From: an uncultured Aquimarina sp.
Lineage (GTDB): Bacteria > Bacteroidota > Bacteroidia > Flavobacteriales > Flavobacteriaceae
Direction of reading: 5' to 3'
DNA length: 64,000 nucleotides
NCBI GenBank assembly: GCA_947500845.1
Contig: CANMTP010000002.1
Coordinates: 310,001-374,000, forward strand
Under the pieces are notes generated by a model, which saw nothing but the letters and a program-made list of their open reading frames with translations, had not been told where the DNA came from and made no database searches. Position numbers and translations under genes: made by a program. Of the stretch, positions 1 through 8,036 are shown one piece after another. Position 1 is the first letter of the stretch; each line of letters starts with the position of its first letter.

Positions 1-345
1 GACAAAGAACGTAATCTTCTCTTTTAGAAGTTCTTCGGCCAAAACAAAAGCTTTTATTTCATTTATGTCGGTAAGTTTATATATTAAGCTGGATTCTCGC
101 TTTTGAACTCATAGCCATAGATCTTGAACTAGATTTACCAACATCCATATTCATAATTAAACTCTTATTATCCAATTGCTCTACCTAATTCGCATACTGT
201 AATTTATTATCGATCATCAAAGTATTTTGACGCATTACCGTTGCAACCATGAAAAAGAAAAGTAACATAAATACCTTATCTGGTAACGAAGCTGTAGAAA
301 TAGCTAATGATTCGTCGCTCTTTTCCTATTTTTAAATTTAGAAAT
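1..345 (-). pseudogene. Decayed ExbD/TolR-type biopolymer transporter gene (partial at window edge)
   Basis: Read on the minus strand, this stretch matches the intact ExbD at 1267-1749 over its N-terminal part: the segment encoding FMLLFFFMVATVMRQNTLMI is almost base-for-base the same (about 206-290 here versus 1610-1690). It cannot make the protein. The start codon position carries ATT instead of ATG, a frameshift separates the first codons from the transmembrane segment, and after QYAN an in-frame TAG is followed by further stops. The gene would end beyond the window edge. Together with the intact ExbD at 362-973 it forms a second copy of the ExbD pair in the same order, so one half of a duplication is decaying. 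Calling it a pseudogene rests on the visible stops and frameshift; sequencing error cannot explain several lesions. Confidence 0.85.
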
Positions 346-361
346 AATTACACTATTTAAT

Positions 362-973
362 CTAGTCACGACTTTTAGTTACTGCCTCAGAAAGTCTTTC
401 CGGATACATAGATCGCACTCTATTAATACGTGCTATCAAAATTCTTTTATCATTCCCATCTTGTTCATTCTTTAAATTTTCCTTCATCGCGATATATGAA
501 ATTCCGTACAATCGTTTTGCCTCCCGGTTTCTTAAATCTGAGTACGCTGCAACCAATTCATTTTGCACAGCTATATAAAAAGCGTAATTTGTCTTACGAC
601 TCTTACTAAGAGATATCACTGCCTTGTCAGGATGATCAGAAGACTTTAAATTACGTTCTCCTTTACAGTAATCACAATATAGATCACCAGACCCTCCACC
701 ATTATCTAAAAATGCTATGGCAGCTTTTTTAAGATCACTTATCTTTATCAAATGATCTTCTACCAATAATTGATTAAGCTGATTTAATTCTACCTTGAAA
801 AGATTCTTTTCCTTAATGTCAGCTGTGGCAGGATCATCTATTAATGGTGGTAATTTTCTACTTATACCTTGATCTGTTTCTATTGTTGTAGAAATCAAGA
901 AAAAGATAAGTAATAGAAACGCAATATCTGCCATAGATCCCGAATTGATACTTGGTGCTAATCTCCTTGCCAT
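362..973 (-). CDS. ExbD/TolR family biopolymer transporter, second copy
   Basis: This 203-residue protein has one N-terminal membrane segment (about residues 17-31) with the family's conserved Asp (D16, in SMADIAFLLL), followed by a periplasmic domain. ExbD proteins act with ExbB in the inner membrane to use the proton gradient to energise TonB-dependent outer-membrane transport. It is clearly paralogous to the ExbD at 1773-2381: both begin MARR.AP, share SRKLPP, a CDYC cysteine pair (C100 and C103 here) and AVQNELVAAY. It lies beyond the terminator at 1203-1231 and next to a decayed partner, so it may be weakly expressed or on its own way to loss, although its reading frame is intact. Confidence 0.85.
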   Translation of the reverse strand: MARRLAPSINSGSMADIAFLLLIFFLISTTIETDQGISRKLPPLIDDPATADIKEKNLFKVELNQLNQLLVEDHLIKISDLKKAAIAFLDNGGGSGDLYCDYCKGERNLKSSDHPDKAVISLSKSRKTNYAFYIAVQNELVAAYSDLRNREAKRLYGISYIAMKENLKNEQDGNDKRILIARINRVRSMYPERLSEAVTKSRD

Positions 974-1202
974 AATACATTTATTTAATTAATAATTACT
1001 TACAGAATTAAAAGACTGCGATCATGAATGAAAAGAACTAAGTAGAAGAAAATGTGGTTTAATAATAATTATTTCATCTACATATTCAATATCACTTTGG
1101 AAGGTTAGATATTAGTGTAATAAAATGATAGATCACAAAGACTATATGATATTAAAGAAACAATTGTTATGCCAATCATGAAACATAAGGGAAGAAAAAT
1201 GC

Positions 1203-1231
1203 AAAAAAAATCCCACCTTGAAGGTGGGATT
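1203..1231 (-). terminator. Rho-independent terminator of the exbB-exbD operon
   Basis: On the minus strand a hairpin with arms AATCCCACCTT / AAGGTGGGATT (1209-1231) is followed by a run of eight T residues (the A tract at 1203-1210). It sits about 36 bp after the stop of the ExbD at 1267-1749 and separates the main operon from the second ExbD copy. Confidence 0.85.
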
Positions 1232-1266
1232 CTCTATTTTCGTAAGACGTATTGTTATCGATACTA

Positions 1267-1749
1267 CTACTTCAAATTTTTGGCAGCATCTCCTTGTCTT
1301 GTAGTGTAATTAATTTTTAAGGCTTGTACATCTCTTAGTTCTTTTTTGATATCTCCTACAAGTCCCATATTTGTATCTCCATCAACTTTAAGAGCTGTAG
1401 TCAAGAAAGGTATTAATTCCTCTCTCTTAGCAGTTCTTTCTGCCAAAATAAATGCCTTAATATCTTCTACAGCGGCAAACTTATCATTAAGCTGTATTCT
1501 AGGTTGGTTACCGGCACTTGCACGATATCTAGAACTTGGTTTACCTGCATAAATATACATTACCAAGTCTTTTTTATCTAGTTTCTCTATCTGATCTGCA
1601 TAAGGCAATTTATTTTCGATCATCAAAGTATTTTGACGCATTACCGTTGCAACCATGAAAAAGAAAAGTAACATAAATACAATATCTGGTAACGAAGCTG
1701 TAGAAATAGCTGGTAATTCTCCACTTTTTTTCTTTTTAAACTTAGACAT
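1267..1749 (-). CDS. ExbD/TolR family biopolymer transporter
   Basis: This 160-residue ExbD-type protein has a basic N-terminus (MSKFKKKKSG), one membrane segment at about residues 23-39 with the conserved Asp D22 (SLPDIVFMLLFFF), and a short periplasmic domain. It is the last gene of a minus-strand operon ExbB, membrane protein, ExbD, ExbD, starting 23 bp after the upstream ExbD. Two different ExbD subunits with one ExbB is a common arrangement in Bacteroidota TonB systems; the likely role is proton-driven energy transduction to TonB. The gene is the parent type of the pseudogene at 1-345. Confidence 0.9.
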   Translation of the reverse strand: MSKFKKKKSGELPAISTASLPDIVFMLLFFFMVATVMRQNTLMIENKLPYADQIEKLDKKDLVMYIYAGKPSSRYRASAGNQPRIQLNDKFAAVEDIKAFILAERTAKREELIPFLTTALKVDGDTNMGLVGDIKKELRDVQALKINYTTRQGDAAKNLK

Positions 1750-1772
1750 AAAAATTTTGTTTTACGTTACTA

Positions 1773-2381
1773 CTATTTTCTTGGTTCAGCCTCAGAAAGT
1801 TTCTCAGGAAACAAAAACTGAATCTTTTTGATATCTTCCTTAAGAGCCTCCTTGTTTCCAGGATAATTTACATCCTTAAGGTCTTTTTCCATTTGTACAA
1901 ATGACTTACCAAACAAGCGTTGTGCTTCTCGATTACGCAATGCAGTATACGCAGCTACCAGTTCGTTCTGAACCGCTATATACGTAGAATACGTAGTTTC
2001 TCTATTGTTACGTAAAGAAATTACTGCTTTTGTGGGATTATCTGATGAAGAAGGATCTCTATCTCCTTGACAGTAGTCACATTTATCTTCACCTGTGCCA
2101 CCGCCATTATCTAGAAACTTCATTGCAGCTTCTCGAAGATCTCCTAATTCCATAGGTGCTTCTTCTACTAATAAATCATTGTTTTTGTTCACCTCAACAA
2201 CAAAGATATTTTTTTGTTTAAGAACCGGAGGATCTATATTATCTTCTTGTGGTGGAGGAAGTTTTCGGCTAATACCACTATCGGTTTCAATAGTAGTCGT
2301 AACCAGGAAGAATATAAGAAGTAAGAATGCAATATCTGCCATAGATCCTGCGTTAACTTCTGGTGCTGATCTTCTTGCCAT
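1773..2381 (-). CDS. ExbD/TolR family biopolymer transporter
   Basis: The 202-residue protein has the ExbD membrane segment with conserved Asp D16 (MADIAFLLLIFF) and a periplasmic domain longer than that of classical ExbD (about 140 residues). That domain carries an unusual CDYC pair (C101, C104) in the context GGGTGEDKCDYCQGDRD. The cysteines face the periplasm and could form a disulfide or bind metal; this is inference. The gene starts 5 bp after the stop of the upstream membrane protein, so it is cotranscribed with ExbB. Its paralogue lies at 362-973. Confidence 0.9.
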   Translation of the reverse strand: MARRSAPEVNAGSMADIAFLLLIFFLVTTTIETDSGISRKLPPPQEDNIDPPVLKQKNIFVVEVNKNNDLLVEEAPMELGDLREAAMKFLDNGGGTGEDKCDYCQGDRDPSSSDNPTKAVISLRNNRETTYSTYIAVQNELVAAYTALRNREAQRLFGKSFVQMEKDLKDVNYPGNKEALKEDIKKIQFLFPEKLSEAEPRK

Positions 2382-2386
2382 AATAA

Positions 2387-2860
2387 TTATTTACCTATTA
2401 ATTTTCTAATACCAGATAAGAACATTAAACCTACTGCTACTGCAGCCAAAATGTAAAATGCATATAATCCAGTTCCTACCCATTTAGATCCACTCTCAGA
2501 AAGTATTTCTCCATCTTTTAAGGGAGTTTCAACTCCTTCTGCCATGACAAAACCAATCCCCACAACAATTATGAAAGCAACAATTCCTATTAAAGTGTTT
2601 TTAAGACCTGAAGGGTTCTTTGCCAATGTTGAAAACACAGTAATCAATGTAGCTATAATAGTTACTACAAAAATAATCAATGTAAGACTATACAAAGGGC
2701 TTACCAAAGGTGCTGCATCATCTAAAGCAAGTTCTCTTGCTTCTGAAACACCATTTTGATCCATCAAATTACTAATTGAACTACTCATAACATACCAAAG
2801 AATCGCTCCTATGATACCTATTCCCAGTACAACATATGATAATATTTTAGAAATTTTCAT
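2387..2860 (-). CDS. Small integral membrane protein in the exbB-exbD operon
   Basis: I do not recognise a named family for this 157-residue protein. It shows four hydrophobic segments (about residues 7-27, 55-77, 87-106 and 130-150) and a short hydrophilic stretch after the third, so it is an inner-membrane protein. It sits between ExbB and ExbD with 102 bp upstream and 5 bp downstream spacing. The position suggests an accessory component of this TonB energising complex, but no catalytic or binding motif is visible, so its function is unknown. Confidence 0.75.
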   Translation of the reverse strand: MKISKILSYVVLGIGIIGAILWYVMSSSISNLMDQNGVSEARELALDDAAPLVSPLYSLTLIIFVVTIIATLITVFSTLAKNPSGLKNTLIGIVAFIIVVGIGFVMAEGVETPLKDGEILSESGSKWVGTGLYAFYILAAVAVGLMFLSGIRKLIGK

Positions 2861-2962
2861 GTGTCTGTTTTTTTTTGAAATGCTTACCGCACTGTAATTA
2901 AATAATAAGATTAAGTCTGGATTGAAATTTTCTTAAGAAAATCTTAACCCCTTAGTGACTTA

Positions 2963-3766
2963 TTATTTCTTGTTTTTGTAAGCTACCAACATATCGATCA
3001 AAGTGATAGAGGCATCTTCCATATCATTCACAATTCTATCAATCTTAGCAACGATGTAATTATAAAAGATCTGAAGAATAATTGCAACGATAAGTCCAAA
3101 TACTGTTGTAAGAAGTGCTACTTTAATACCACCTGCCACAAGAGAAGGTTGCATATCTCCGGCTGCTTCAATTTTATCAAATGCCTGAATCATACCGATT
3201 ACTGTACCCATGAAACCAAGCATTGGCGCTAGAGCAATGAATAAAGAAACCCATGATACATTTTTCTCCAGTTGTCCCATTTGAACACCTCCATAAGCAA
3301 CAACGGCTTTCTCTGCAGCATCAATACTTTCATCTGCTCTATCAAGACCTTGATAATAGATAGACGCAACAGGTCCTTTTGTATTTCTGCAAACCTCTTT
3401 GGCTGCTTCTACACCACCACTGTTAAGTGCATCCTCAACATTCTGTTGTAACTTTTTTGTGTTTGTCGTAGAAAGATTTAAAAAGATAATTCTTTCGATT
3501 GCAATCGCTAGACCTAGGATCAAACATAAAAGTACGATTCCCATAAATTCAGGTCCACCCTCTATAAAACGCTTTTTAAGGTTTTGATGGAAGGATAACT
3601 CTTCTGTAGCATCAGAGGCTACATCTTCTTGTATTGTTGTCGTAGTTATAGGAGCAATTAATAATTGCACATTTGCCGTTAATAACTGGGCAGGTGCAGT
3701 AGCTGCTTGTAAGTTTCCAAAAGCCATTACCGCTACGATTGCCAGAATAGAAAATAATCTTTTCAT
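2963..3766 (-). CDS. exbB: MotA/TolQ/ExbB family proton channel protein
   Basis: This 267-residue protein begins with a signal-like hydrophobic stretch (residues 1-21, ending QAATA), as in many Bacteroidota ExbB proteins. It then has membrane segments at about residues 75-95, 172-195 and 212-235. The segment LAPMLGFMGTVIGMIQAF is the family signature. ExbB forms the pentameric inner-membrane channel that holds ExbD and drives TonB. It is the first gene of the minus-strand operon with the membrane protein and two ExbD genes downstream. The gene is separated from the upstream tRNA-Ser by about 80 bp, which must hold the promoter. Confidence 0.92.
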   Translation of the reverse strand: MKRLFSILAIVAVMAFGNLQAATAPAQLLTANVQLLIAPITTTTIQEDVASDATEELSFHQNLKKRFIEGGPEFMGIVLLCLILGLAIAIERIIFLNLSTTNTKKLQQNVEDALNSGGVEAAKEVCRNTKGPVASIYYQGLDRADESIDAAEKAVVAYGGVQMGQLEKNVSWVSLFIALAPMLGFMGTVIGMIQAFDKIEAAGDMQPSLVAGGIKVALLTTVFGLIVAIILQIFYNYIVAKIDRIVNDMEDASITLIDMLVAYKNKK

Positions 3767-3848
3767 TGCGCTGATTCTTAATTTTAATTAGTTAAAGGGT
3801 TAAAGATATAAAAATATTATAAAATCTTTCAATTATTTAAATATAATG

Positions 3849-3936
3849 CAGAGAGGAAGGGATTCGAACCCTCGATACGCTTTTGACGTATACACACTTT
3901 CCAGGCGTGCGCCTTCGACCACTCGGCCACCTCTCT
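3849..3936 (-). tRNA. tRNA-Ser (anticodon GGA)
   Basis: The minus strand folds as a class II tRNA. The acceptor arms AGAGAGG and CCTCTCT are followed by discriminator G. The D-arm region is GGCCGAGTGG, the anticodon loop CTGGAAA gives GGA, there is a long variable arm (TACG..CGTA), and the T-arm is GGGTTCGAATCCC. Length is 88 nt. The 3' CCA is not encoded (CAT follows), as is common in Bacteroidota. Confidence 0.96.
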
Positions 3937-4001
3937 GTAATTTCCCTAAAAAAGGGAGGAGCAAATAACAAAAAAAATGTTAAGTACTAAAATTTGAGGC
4001 G

Positions 4002-5036
4002 TTAATTTTCTGACATTTCCCCTCGTAGAGAGGTTTCATAGATGGTTTTGAGAACTTTAAGAGGTAAATTTTCCCCTAATAAATACATCAATTTGGCCAC
4101 CGCCGCTTCTGTTGTTATATCTTTTCCTGAAATAACTCCTGCTTTTTTCAAAGCAATACTCGTATTATATTTACCCATTTCTACACTTCCTCCCGAACAT
4201 TGAGTAACATTGATAATAGGAATACCGCTCTTGATGGTCTTTGTCAAAATGTCAATAAACCATTTTTTTGTCGTGATGTTACCCGCCCCATAGGTTTCAA
4301 TAATTACTCCTTTAATATTTTTAGAAGAAAAAATATGCTGAAGAATGTACTTATTAATGCCTGGAAACATTTTTATAATGATAACATTATTGTCAAAATG
4401 GGTATGGTATACCATTTTTTTTCTTCTATTCACCGGTCTCAAAAATGATTTGTTCACCTTAAGATGAACTCCTGATTCTACTAAAGAAGGATAATTAAGA
4501 GATTGAAAAGCTTCAAAATGTTCTGCATTAATTTTTGTAGTCCTGTTGGCTCTAAGCAACTTGTATTCAAAATATAGTCCTACCTCGTTAATTACCGGTT
4601 TCCCTTTTTCCTGTAAAGCTGCAATTTGCACAGCTGTAATTAAATTTTCTTTAGCATCTGTTCTTAAATCACCTATTGGAAGTTGTGATCCAGTAAAAAT
4701 AATAGGCTTTGTGAGATTTTCAAACATAAAACTTACAGCCGAAGCAGTATAAGACATAGTGTCGCTTCCGTGCAAAACTACAAAGCCATTATACTTTTCG
4801 TATGCTTGGTTAATGATATCACCTAGTTCTTTCCACCGCTCTACATCCATATCTGAAGAATCGATAGGTTCTCTAAAACTTATAGTATCTATAGTACAAT
4901 CTAATTGTTTCAGCTCTGGAATATTCAACAAAAGTTCATCAAAATCAAAAGCAACTAATGCTCCTGTTTCAAAATTTTTGATCATACCTATAGTACCACC
5001 AGTATAAATAAGAAGAATGTTTGGTGTGATATTCAT
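4002..5036 (-). CDS. ansA: Type I L-asparaginase
   Basis: This 344-residue protein hydrolyses L-asparagine to aspartate and ammonia. It has both asparaginase threonine motifs: YTGGTIGM near the N-terminus (nucleophile T12) and LHGSDTMSYTAS (H89 to T93, the second catalytic Thr-Asp-Lys site). No signal peptide is present, so it is cytoplasmic, in line with type I enzymes; length matches the family (about 340). The ATG start places TGGT at the normal distance. It lies 40 bp downstream of tatD on the same strand and is probably cotranscribed with it. Confidence 0.92.
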   Translation of the reverse strand: MNITPNILLIYTGGTIGMIKNFETGALVAFDFDELLLNIPELKQLDCTIDTISFREPIDSSDMDVERWKELGDIINQAYEKYNGFVVLHGSDTMSYTASAVSFMFENLTKPIIFTGSQLPIGDLRTDAKENLITAVQIAALQEKGKPVINEVGLYFEYKLLRANRTTKINAEHFEAFQSLNYPSLVESGVHLKVNKSFLRPVNRRKKMVYHTHFDNNVIIIKMFPGINKYILQHIFSSKNIKGVIIETYGAGNITTKKWFIDILTKTIKSGIPIINVTQCSGGSVEMGKYNTSIALKKAGVISGKDITTEAAVAKLMYLLGENLPLKVLKTIYETSLRGEMSEN

Positions 5037-5076
5037 AATAGCAAATGAACAAAATTTATATCAAATCGAATTTATT

Positions 5077-5865
5077 TTAAACTCTAAAAATATCTATAGA
5101 GTTCTGGGTAGTTATAACTGCTATTTCTGCAGCAGATTTTTTATAGATTTCGGTAAGCTTATCAAGTATATTAATCAAATAAGAACTCTCATTACGCTTA
5201 CCCCTGTAAGGTGTTGGAGCCAAATACGGGGCATCTGTTTCTAAAACAATATGTTTTAAAGAAATCTGGTCTAAAAATTTATCAATTTTACCATTTTTGA
5301 AAGTAACGACACCTCCTATTCCTAATTTCATGTTGTAATCGATAGCGCGACGCGCATCTTCTATCGTACCTGTAAAACAATGAAAAATACCGAACAAATT
5401 ATCATCTTTCTCTGTTTCAAGTACTTCAAAAATTTCTTCGAAAGCTTCTCTACAATGTATTACAATTGGTAATTTATACTTCTTTGCAATCCTAATTTGA
5501 TGCTTGAATGCTACTTGTTGTTGTTTTAAGGTAGTCTTATCCCAATATAAATCAATACCGATCTCGCCAATGGCATAAAACTTTTTGTCAGAATCTTTTT
5601 TTAATCGTTTTTCTAACTCTTCTTCAACATGAGCAAGTTCATCTAGATAATTATCTTTGACATGCGTTGGATGCAGTCCCATCATTAAAAAAACGTGCTC
5701 TGGATATCGGGATTCTATATCATACATTGCCTTTGTATACGTAGAATCGATTGAGGGAACAAAAAAACGTGTTACTCCTTTTTCTATAGCTCTTCGCATC
5801 ATCTCGCCCTGATCTTCATCAAAAGCTTCACTATATATATGTGTATGTGTATCGGTAAGTATCAT
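5077..5865 (-). CDS. TatD family metal-dependent hydrolase/DNase
   Basis: The TIM-barrel amidohydrolase-type nuclease of 262 residues has the metal-binding motif THTH (H7 and H9), the conserved GEIGID, VIHCR, FHCFTG and ETDAPYL motifs, and the length expected for TatD. The family shows 3'-5' exonuclease activity and is linked to DNA repair or turnover. An upstream in-frame ATG at 5889 exists, but a -7 promoter box lies at 5870-5877, between the two, so the start at 5865 is preferred. That makes the mRNA nearly leaderless. ansA follows on the same strand. Confidence 0.9.
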   Translation of the reverse strand: MILTDTHTHIYSEAFDEDQGEMMRRAIEKGVTRFFVPSIDSTYTKAMYDIESRYPEHVFLMMGLHPTHVKDNYLDELAHVEEELEKRLKKDSDKKFYAIGEIGIDLYWDKTTLKQQQVAFKHQIRIAKKYKLPIVIHCREAFEEIFEVLETEKDDNLFGIFHCFTGTIEDARRAIDYNMKLGIGGVVTFKNGKIDKFLDQISLKHIVLETDAPYLAPTPYRGKRNESSYLINILDKLTEIYKKSAAEIAVITTQNSIDIFRV

Positions 5866-5869
5866 GCGG

Positions 5870-5877
5870 CAAAAGTA
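5870..5877 (-). promoter_or_regulatory. Bacteroidota -7 promoter box ahead of tatD
   Basis: The minus strand reads TACTTTTG, a match to the Bacteroidetes housekeeping -7 consensus TAnnTTTG, ending four bases before the chosen ATG of tatD. It supports the short form of the protein. A clear -33 box was not identified. Confidence 0.6.
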
Positions 5878-6062
5878 ACTAAATTTCACTTTTGCTCATT
5901 ATACTTTTTGGGATATTAAAACTAACCAAAATGATCAAAATATATTAAGATATACTGATGATTATTTCTTATGTAATTTTTAAATTATTTTTAGCACAGT
6001 TTTGTTCTTGTTTTATTGCTATTAATTGCACTACTTTTATACCAATTTCTTCAACGCAAAAC

Positions 6063-6500
6063 ATGAGCACACTTAGAAAATTTTTGATTCAAAAAGAATA
6101 TCACCGAATTAAATTAATACTCACCAAAACCAATCATTTTGAAGTCAAAGCTATTTTAAATGGTATTGAAGGTAATTTTATAGTTGATACCGGAGCCTCC
6201 AATTCTTGTGTAGGTTTTGAGGCAGTAGATAAGTTTAATCTCTTTGCTCAGGATAGCGATGTGAAAGCGGCGGGAGCCGGAGCAACAGATATGCTGACCA
6301 AGTTTTCGAAAAAGAATGCTATAAAAATAGGGACTTGGTCAAAGAATAGAATATCTCTTATCTTATTTGACCTGAACCATGTAAATGCAGCGCTATTAGC
6401 CCACCAGGCAGAACCTGTAGACGGAATCATTGGTGCCGACATTCTCAAAAGAGGAAAAGCAGTTATTGATTACGAAAGAACCTGTCTATATCTCAAATAA
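6063..6500 (+). CDS. Retropepsin-like aspartic protease domain protein
   Basis: This 145-residue protein contains a single pepsin/retropepsin half-domain: IVDTGASNSCV with the catalytic Asp at about residue 42, and IIGADIL further on, matching the ILG/IIG motif that follows the flap region in such proteases. One active site per chain means it must act as a dimer. An open frame runs further upstream to 5958, adding a hydrophobic stretch. The ATG at 6063 is preferred because the protein then starts close to the domain; the longer form would give a membrane anchor and cannot be excluded. Substrate is unknown. Confidence 0.75.
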   Translation: MSTLRKFLIQKEYHRIKLILTKTNHFEVKAILNGIEGNFIVDTGASNSCVGFEAVDKFNLFAQDSDVKAAGAGATDMLTKFSKKNAIKIGTWSKNRISLILFDLNHVNAALLAHQAEPVDGIIGADILKRGKAVIDYERTCLYLK

Positions 6501-6631
6501 GTAATAAGGCATTGGTAGAAATAAGTCTATTGATCAGTAATCAGCACTAATAAAGCAAGTTGCCTTTACTCCCTTTAATCAAAAAATCCCTTTGAAACCT
6601 TGTTGCTCTGAAACTGTGCAACCTAAGAAAA

Positions 6632-7885
6632 TCACATCCCCGTTCTAATAGCCTCGACAGGATCTAATCTAGATGCCGATATCGCTGGTAAAATTCCCGC
6701 AATTAACCCAATTATGGTAGAAGAAAACATACCCCAAAACATATTAGAACCCGAAAGTATAAATTGAAAGTCACCTGTAAATTGAGTAGCAAATATGGAA
6801 ATCAACCATACCAATAGAAGTCCTACCAAACCGCCAAAAATAGCTAGTATAATCGCTTCAAATAAGAACTGAAACAATATGAATTTTCTTTTGGCACCCA
6901 AAGCCTTTTGTATACCGATGAGGTTAGTACGTTCCTTAACACTTACAAACATAATATTGGCTATCCCAAATCCGCCCACTAACAGTGAGAACATCCCAAT
7001 AAAACCACCGATAGTGGACATGGTACCAGTAATATTATCAATAAAATCTGTAAATCCCTGTAATTGATTTATGAAAAAATTGTCAATTTCATCTGGTTTT
7101 ATGCCTCGATATGCTCTTACTTTTTGTTTTAAAACCGCCACAAACTCTGGCACATCTATTCCCGATTCAGGTTTAATTATAATTGCCGGGAACGAAGCCT
7201 TATTATTATCACCAAAAATTCTTCTTACAAAATTTACAGGAACCATGACCATCGTATCTTTTGAGTCTCCAAACAGACCGGTTCCTTCTTTTTTCAGCAC
7301 CCCTATAACTGCAAATTTTCTTCCATACAAACGCACTTTTTTACCTATTGGATCGGCACTCCCAAATAAACTGTTTGCTATCTCGTCACCTATGACCATA
7401 ACCGGAGATCCAGAGACAGATTCTTGTTCATTATAAAATCTTCCTTTTACCACCTGCAATTCTTCAATATCATAATAATCATTGGTTACTGGTGCAATTT
7501 GAACATTACTTACGGTTTCGTCTTGATATTTTATAGTTTCAGGACCAACATTTAGGGAAAAACTAGCTGCCTTGAGATCTGGCATTGTTCTTTTGATATA
7601 TTGATACTCTTCATAGGTAACATCAGGAAACTGTTCTCTTTTCCATTGCGGTATATCTGTTGGTGCAAAAGAAAAACGCATTAAATAGATAGTACTGTTG
7701 TCTAGTGAGCTAATACTTCCTTTAATCTCCTGCTTTAACGAATCTACAGCAGCAAGCACACCAATGATTGAAAAAATTCCAATGGTAACACCAAGCAACG
7801 AGAGAAATGTGCGTAACTTATTATTTCTAAGTGCATTTATTGCAAAATTAAAACTCTCTTTAAATACTCTAAGGTAGATTAGCAT
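6632..7885 (-). CDS. ABC transporter permease, MacB/FtsX type
   Basis: The 417-residue protein has the MacB architecture. A first membrane segment (about residues 22-45) is followed by a large periplasmic MacB-PCD domain (about 50-270), then three membrane helices in the C-terminal FtsX domain (about 285-310, 335-360, 375-400). It ends with the typical LDPVEAIRTG motif. Such permeases move lipoproteins, peptides or antibiotics, or transmit mechanical signals, together with a separate ATPase. No ATPase gene is adjacent here, so its partner is encoded elsewhere. It lies convergent with the aspartic protease gene and divergent from purH. Confidence 0.88.
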   Translation of the reverse strand: MLIYLRVFKESFNFAINALRNNKLRTFLSLLGVTIGIFSIIGVLAAVDSLKQEIKGSISSLDNSTIYLMRFSFAPTDIPQWKREQFPDVTYEEYQYIKRTMPDLKAASFSLNVGPETIKYQDETVSNVQIAPVTNDYYDIEELQVVKGRFYNEQESVSGSPVMVIGDEIANSLFGSADPIGKKVRLYGRKFAVIGVLKKEGTGLFGDSKDTMVMVPVNFVRRIFGDNNKASFPAIIIKPESGIDVPEFVAVLKQKVRAYRGIKPDEIDNFFINQLQGFTDFIDNITGTMSTIGGFIGMFSLLVGGFGIANIMFVSVKERTNLIGIQKALGAKRKFILFQFLFEAIILAIFGGLVGLLLVWLISIFATQFTGDFQFILSGSNMFWGMFSSTIIGLIAGILPAISASRLDPVEAIRTGM

Positions 7886-7981
7886 GCCCTATTTTTTCTT
7901 CTCGGTTTTCAATAATCCAAAGATAGGACGTATTCCTTATAATTTTGTTACAATTTACCCAAAACAATTACGCATAATTGG

Positions 7982-8013
7982 TTGTCTAATTGCATACTAA
8001 ATTGCTACTTTTG
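7982..8013 (+). promoter_or_regulatory. Promoter of purH
   Basis: TACTTTTG at 8006-8013 matches the Bacteroidetes -7 box TAnnTTTG. A TTG at 7982-7984 lies 21 bp upstream in the range expected for the -33 box. The ATG of purH follows 23 bp after the -7 box. Confidence 0.65.
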
Positions 8014-8036
8014 CGTTTTACTAACTAAAATTTCTC

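Noticed and set aside
5866-5889. Eight-codon N-terminal extension of TatD
   Set aside because: It overlaps the -7 box TACTTTTG, so the mRNA would not contain the upstream ATG.
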